Shown: positions 59,108-64,000 of the stretch, in pieces
Layout: the number at the start of each line of letters is the position of its first letter
Position numbering within the stretch: the first letter of the stretch is position 1
Origin: Palaemon carinicauda
Lineage: Eukaryota > Arthropoda > Malacostraca > Decapoda > Palaemonidae
Assembly: GCF_036898095.1 (NCBI RefSeq)
Contig: NC_090731.1
Location: 144,092,386 to 144,156,385, forward strand
Direction: 5' to 3'
Length of the DNA: 64,000 nt
Notes under the pieces: generated by a model
Told to the model about the DNA's origin: nothing
Database searches by the model: none
Seen by the model: only the letters and a program-made list of their open reading frames with translations
Translations under genes and position numbers: made by a program

Positions 59108-60584
59108 AGCCTGGATATATACAGTAATTTTTAAGACCATTTCAAATACTTTGAAAATTAACAATGCTTACCGAAATCAGCAAGGAAGAGAAATTAATAC
59201 AACGCCTCACCGTTGTTTACCAATTTCTTCTGTTACTCTCATATTTGACTCAAAATGATCTATCTAACCGTTTTAGCTAACTCTATAACAAAAAATCTTT
59301 CATTAAAAATGATTTACCTTTCCCCAAGTTCAGTTTCCCAATGTTACTTTCACTGGTTAGTTAAGGACTATTTTAAGAGCAACTTCCAGTTATAGTAATA
59401 AATTAATAATGAAATCAGCTTTCACCAGTATTGCGCCTTAAATGTCTCTTTCAGTTCCTAAACCAAAACTTTTAACAGCTTTACTTTGACTCCGTGAAAT
59501 TAGAGAAATAAGGTATCGTATTGCAAAAAGGATTTTAAGCTGTTAAAAAGAATACAGTAGTTTTGATGGACTGAAATAAACCTGGATGATGATCATTATA
59601 TTTGTTACTTCTTTTAAGTTCCATCTTAAAGCTTACTGCCAGCCTATCTCTTAAAGAAGCCCTTATTTTATGTTCAGTACACACCACTCTCTTGGAGCTT
59701 CTATTTCTTACATTACCAGAAAACGATAGGCAATTTTACTCGTTACAAACAACAGTTTAACCTCAAAATCTAAGCTGCTGCTAAAGTATTGAAACGACAT
59801 AGCTGAGTGGGTTGAGCTTTAGTTATTAAATAAAAGCCTGAAGTTGAAACAGGAACAAACTCTCATTGAAACCACAGGGATATACCAAATTATGGGTCTC
59901 AGACTTCAGACAATACTATGTAATTATCTAAAACTAGCATCTACTCAGAAAAGTTTCTGCTATTTTCTATAACTAATATCAGTAACTCTTATGCATTACT
60001 TTATTATACTTTTCAACCAATACGAAAAGTTTGTTCTTTATGCTACTAATGTGAGTTTTATTCAAATATTCTTGCATCATTAAATTAGTTCTAGATTTTG
60101 AAGACAAAGTACACAGTACTTTTAATCGCTACAACATACTTAAGACACCAGTAAAATACCCAGATCAATTGCATAAAAATAACCCAATTATTTGCGGAAG
60201 ACAAAACAACTACAGTACCATGTTTAGCATTGAATTGTACAATACAGAAATAATACCCTTAACAAAAAAAAAAAAAAAAAAAAAAAAAAAGCCTGCGTGG
60301 ATACTAACATTCGTCGGCGTGCTCACCAAAAACGCTTTCACTTCTAACTCTTTACCACAGACGTATCAAGTATTATATATACTCAAATTCTATAGCTGTC
60401 TTCAAGATGGCCTGTTATTTTTGAGAGCCCTGTCCGTTTGAAATTCTGTATTGGTGTTCATAGATAAAGGTATTTACGGCTACACCATACTGTATTTTAC
60501 TATCAATCAAAGGCATTCTCCTATTTACCATACTCCTGTAAAAAGAAAAAGCCTTAGTTCTAAAAGGATCTTACCTCTGCAAGA
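59107..60584. other. AT-rich region without a supported gene
   Basis: An A-run lies at about 60264-60290. The ORF spanning it (60169-60441) is interrupted by poly-Lys from the A-run and has no domain. Confidence 0.5.
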
Positions 60585-60667
60585 TGTAAATCCTGACGAC
60601 AAATATGCCATGTGAAGCCTTGGTTAACATTGCTATATAAAGAATAGACCTTAACATGTATTTTTAG
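60585..60667 (+). repeat. 83-bp direct repeat, first copy
   Basis: Shares tgtaaatcctgacgacaaat and gtgaagccttggttaac with 61885-61967, with only a handful of differences across 83 bp. Confidence 0.85.
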
Positions 60668-60830
60668 ATCTGGGTAAGCCATAGGTACCTGAAATATCAT
60701 GATATTGTATAATATATCATAATAAACTTTCTAACTTGTTGTCTAAACTCTTCCAGAAAAGTCAAATTATGAAAACTTTAATGTTATAACTAGTTCTTTA
60801 CTCAAGGCTATCTGCACAATGTACTGTGTA

Positions 60831-61031
60831 CAGCATACTTCTAAAGAAAAAAAAAAAAAAAGATATGGGTTCTCTGGAGTCATGGGCAATGATACAGCAT
60901 TCTTCTAATAAAAAAAAAAATATGGGTTCTCTGGAGTCATGGGTAATGATACAGCATTCTTCTAATGAAAAAAAAGAAAGAAAAAAAGAAAGAAAAAAAA
61001 AAGATATGGGTTCTCTGGAGTCATGGGTAAT
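60831..61031 (+). repeat. Three tandem units joined by A-runs
   Basis: The block tatgggttctctggagtcat starts at 60864, 60921 and 61005. Each copy is preceded by an A-rich run and, for the later two, by cagcattcttctaat. The last A-run has become (GAAA)n-like. Confidence 0.9.
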
Positions 61032-61690
61032 TCTTGTATCCTAACCTGACAATTACTTGAACTATGCAAATAAATAACGTAAATTAACATTTTATAGTTC
61101 CCTTTGTGAAATATAATAAAGTAATTTACACAATCAGATGCAAGACCATTTTTTAAGGAGTCATTAGAGAAACCAATGCATTTTCAGACAAATTCAATAT
61201 TACTGGAAATTTGTTTTATCCCTTATGAAATATGTCCAGGAACACTTAAATGTTAGTGAATGATTTTGGGTCATACGGCCACATGCTGGGCTAAGTAATC
61301 CCATTAAGCAACCAAGTACAGAAGGGGTAAAATCAGCAGTTAACCATGAGGGGGAACGTTGTTTTTTGCTTAAAAAATACTGAATGCAGTTGTAACTGAG
61401 AATATCCTAACACATCATGAACTACAATTCTCTTCTATAACCAATAATTTCATATTCTCTTTACTGACCAAAAATATATTCCTTTTAGAATCTTACATTG
61501 ACAGATTTCTCGTAATGACCATCAGACTTCACCATTAAAATCTTTCAGATACTCTTCATACTTTAAATTCATGATCTTTTTCTTTTGCAAGTAGCTATAT
61601 TCAAGTGATAAGAATTAAGGATGGTATAGCCTGCTTAGCTATAGTCTCATTAGAAACAAACTAAAATATTTGATTACTAAATACTTCAAA
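61032..61690. other. AT-rich spacer
   Basis: No supported feature. Confidence 0.5.
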
Positions 61691-61693
61691 CTC

Positions 61694-61849
61694 ACCCACA
61701 GAAATCTGGTTCCAATGGTCTATAAGCCTGATTCCTTCTGGATTCTTGGTAGTCCTTCTCTCAACTGTGTCTTGTGGCCACCTGCTCTGTAGGCATCTCA
61801 ACTTTGCAAGTCTGGTTGTTCCGAGTTTGTATCGATTCTTTCCATACAC
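61694..61849 (-). other. Exon-like open segment with a consensus splice donor
   Basis: On the minus strand an open frame reads YGKNRYKLGTTRLAKLRCLQ onward to RLIDHWNQIS, then meets GGTGAGT, a perfect 5' splice-site consensus. Composition is less AT-biased than the surroundings. The pattern faintly recalls FLYWCH-type zinc-finger exons (aromatic-rich, one Cys, a terminal His), but a second Cys is missing. It may be a genuine exon, a decayed one or chance. Confidence 0.3.
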
Positions 61850-61884
61850 CTGCTTAGTTCTATCAGTGGCTTGCCTTTACATGC

Positions 61885-61967
61885 TGTAAATCCTGACGAC
61901 AAATATACCATGTGAAGCCTTGGTTAACTTTGCTGTATGATGAATAGACCTTAACATGTATTTATAG
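61885..61967 (+). repeat. 83-bp direct repeat, second copy
   Basis: Partner of 60585-60667, 1300 bp away in the same orientation. Confidence 0.85.
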
Positions 61968-62499
61968 TTCAACGAATTTATTGTCATGGTCAGATGTTGA
62001 TCCGCGAGTGAAGAGGATTTTTGACATGGACACAGACTTGCTTGACTGTTCCATGATTTTCACTAAAATTCATAAGCTTCATCGTTATAGTCTGTTTTGT
62101 TTTCTTTCTTCCTTCTTTTCATTAATGATTTTTCAAAACTTGCTACTTCTATGTTCATTCCTCTTATGATTAGCTTGTTCCAGATTTTCTTTTATTCAGA
62201 TATATTCCATTGATCTTTCAGTCACATTTCCATAATAGATGGTTTTGTCTTCTGTCCCATGATTTGTCAAACCTTAGTTATTTCTCTGGTGTCCTCTTCT
62301 ATTCTTGTCTAAGAGTTATTTCTTAATTTGGCATGTACAGTACTAATATTTCCTTTATTTACCATTTGTCCTTGGTTCCTCGTTGAACATACCATAGCAC
62401 AAGTTTGAGAGCTATATCACTTCACTGTTAGATGTAAAGCTCCTTCTTCTTTACAGCATTATTAGCCCTTAAAAGTAAAGTAAATAATGAGCAAATACG
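61968..62499. other. AT-rich spacer
   Basis: No supported feature. Confidence 0.45.
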
Positions 62500-62663
62500 G
62501 AGAATCAGAATGCCCAGCGGGCCACTTTTGGCAAGCGGAACTGGCGCTGTAGGATGAACCAAACTTATGAGTTATGGGGTCTAAAAGCATGCTAATATAG
62601 GCGCTATGAAAGGGTATTGGTTGCTATAGACAGCAAGGCTGTGGCCATGAAGTTGGAATCCGC

Positions 62664-62852
62664 TGTACCTAACTTGTTTCATACACTGTAATACTATTGT
62701 TTTAACAGGTTGCCATTGCATGTTTTACATTGTTGGAGTTTTAGTGACATTGTTGCTTTCAACTGTTTATTTATAAGCTCGTTATCTTGTTGAATACAGT
62801 CACTTACATTCACCTTGCCTCTCTGTTAGTACCTATCAGCTACTTTGTGACA
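62664..62852. mobile_element. Solo-LTR-like insertion within the 28S pseudogene
   Basis: A 189-bp segment absent from 28S rRNA interrupts it. It starts TGTACC and ends GTGACA (the TG...CA ends of LTRs). It is flanked by the direct repeat CCGC (62660-62663 and 62853-62856), which occurs once in the rRNA target. A TATAAG motif lies at 62772-62777. The length and ends fit a solo LTR; no internal retrovirus-like part is present. A small non-autonomous element with similar ends is the alternative. Confidence 0.65.
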
Positions 62853-63035
62853 CCGCTAAGGAATGCATAACCACACGCCTGCTGAAGCAACTAGCCCTTA
62901 AAACGGGGTGGTGTTCAAGCATTCTCCAATTACTCGGCCGCTGGGGCACTGTCTTTGGTACTGAGAGAGGCGCTATGGAAACCTTGGCGAGTAGGAGGGT
63001 CGCAGAGACTTGGCATGAGCTGGCCTGGAGCAGCA

Positions 63036-63238
63036 GCTGATTATCTACCTAGGCACTTCCCCCATTTTTGGGGGTATCTGATATAAAACAGCAAACAAAA
63101 GGAGACTACTTCTCTTAGCTCCTCTCAGCCTGACGAGGGATTCCACTGAGTTTGGTTCTTACTGCCAGGGTGCCACAGCCGACCCTCCGTTATTAACCAC
63201 AAATTAAGCTTCTATTATGCCAAATCCCCTACTGCTGC
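63036..63238. other. Second non-rRNA segment within the 28S pseudogene
   Basis: About 200 bp with no match to rRNA separates two blocks that are adjacent in 28S. It has TATAAAA at 63082-63088 and a short palindrome cccccatttttggggg (63059-63074). No clear target duplication or terminal repeat could be set. It could be a promoter-bearing repeat such as an LTR fragment. Confidence 0.45.
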
Positions 63239-63320
63239 TACCCCAGGGGTCACCAAGATCTTAGAGGTAGAAGCAAATAATCAAGAGAGCGCCTCGTTAG
63301 CTGATGTGGAGAATAGAGTA

Positions 63321-64000
63321 TTATCATATATTTGCATGTTATTCACTACTTTAATATTATATCACCATCTCACACTATTTCAGATGTGATCATTATTTTC
63401 TGTCAATATCAGTTGAACATGGGGTGAGTCAGGCTTAAGGCCAAGGATAAAGTTCCTGTGTCCAATGTGATAGATGCAAAGCTTATAACTACTATAATTG
63501 CAAGAGACCGACTAATAAACAGCCTTTTTACTTATATCGCTTTCTACGACAATTTACTACAGAATTGTGGTCTTGTATATTCCTTTTCAGTTTGATGGCT
63601 TGTCCTATAGCCAGCTCTACGGCTTGTCTTTTTTTTTCTATGCCATATCCTCCGGAATCACTCATTATTTACTTTACTTTTAATGGCTGTTTTTCTGGTC
63701 CTATACTGTAGGAGAATCCTACTCTTTATAGAACCTTTTGCAATTCATTTTATCATATTAATTCCAAGGCATTCAGTATTTCACACTGCATATTGCTTGT
63801 TTGTCAAATTCACATCATCGAAGCAATTAGTAAACAAAAAAAAGTCTTCAGTTTCCTCTTGGAAGCCATCATATCTTCAGTCTTTCGAATGCCTAGTAGG
63901 AGCTTATTGTACAGTATTGTCTTGGAGCTACATATAACAAGCTTTATAACCCCCAGTAGACATTATCTTGGCTACAATAATTCAAAACCAACTAACTATT
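63321..64000. other. AT-rich right end of window
   Basis: No supported gene. The ORF at 63683-63937 lacks any recognisable feature. Confidence 0.45.

Larger units (their letters stand above)
62500..63320 (+). pseudogene. 28S rRNA pseudogene, interrupted by two insertions
   Basis: Ordered blocks match the central part of eukaryotic large-subunit rRNA: cgggccacttttggcaagcg and gaactggcgctgtaggatga (62515-62560); gtggccatgaagttggaatc cgc (62641-62663); cgctaaggaatgcataacc, gaagcaactagcccttaaaa and ggtgttcaagcattctcc (62854-62929); gagtaggagggtcgcag (near 62990); and agatcttagaggtag with agcaaataatcaa (63257-63285). Many substitutions against strongly conserved positions show it is decayed. No other rRNA gene parts (18S, 5.8S, ITS) are near. 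It is an orphan fragment, more GC-rich than its surroundings. Confidence 0.85.

Noticed and set aside
62500..63320. Host promoter or CpG-island-like gene start suggested by higher GC and a TATA motif
   Set aside because: The GC-richer sequence is explained by 28S rRNA homology; the TATA motif lies in an insertion with no downstream ORF.

Overview
This is eukaryotic, repeat-dominated, AT-rich genomic DNA with no intact host protein-coding gene that I can recognise. DIRS1-like retrotransposons, long (CT)n/(GA)n tracts, a tRNA-derived SINE family and LINE relics together suggest a decapod crustacean (shrimp, crab or crayfish). That assignment is inference from repeat content, not from a diagnostic gene. 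A run of exactly 500 Ns (16685-17184) is an assembly gap.

Layout. (1) 1-6341: a decayed DIRS-like tyrosine-recombinase retrotransposon whose left tip lies outside the window. Its Gag and reverse-transcriptase regions are broken or partly deleted; its recombinase region is nearly whole apart from one stop and one frameshift. (2) 6345-7630: a minus-strand LINE reverse-transcriptase relic into which copy 1 is apparently inserted. (3) 9095-15760: a second, almost intact DIRS-like element in the same orientation, 6666 bp long. It has 159-bp inverted terminal repeats, a Gag ORF with one apparent frameshift, a full RT/RNase H ORF, an overlapping tyrosine recombinase ORF and an internal complementary region (ICR) that matches both of its ends. 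(4) 17819-37529: a roughly 19.7-kb pyrimidine-rich satellite. It is built from a 16-bp monomer arranged in 124-bp higher-order units, with a block of 306-bp super-units, degenerate edges and (CT)n microsatellites. (5) 38060-42175: AT-rich DNA with a dispersed repeat and several degenerate tandem arrays. (6) 42895-47475: a second satellite, of 33-35-bp units, in which the 5' head of a SINE has been co-amplified. (7) 49130-51070: a plus-strand LINE endonuclease/RT relic, followed by another SINE copy. (8) 52812-53218: an inverted second copy of the dispersed repeat at 38060, sharing a 99-bp identical core. (9) 53890-55165: a 43-bp minisatellite. (10) 55790-62500: AT-rich DNA with microsatellites, small duplications and one exon-like ORF. 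(11) 62500-63320: a decayed 28S rRNA pseudogene carrying a 189-bp solo-LTR-like insertion with a 4-bp target duplication.

How the pieces work together. The only coherent gene system is the DIRS-like element. Gag packages the RNA, RT/RNase H copies it, the ICR provides the template that joins the two ends into a circle, and the tyrosine recombinase inserts the circle without a target duplication. In each copy the ICR carries the same nucleotide variants as that copy's own ends, as this replication model predicts. The remainder of the window is a record of tandem-repeat amplification and decay.
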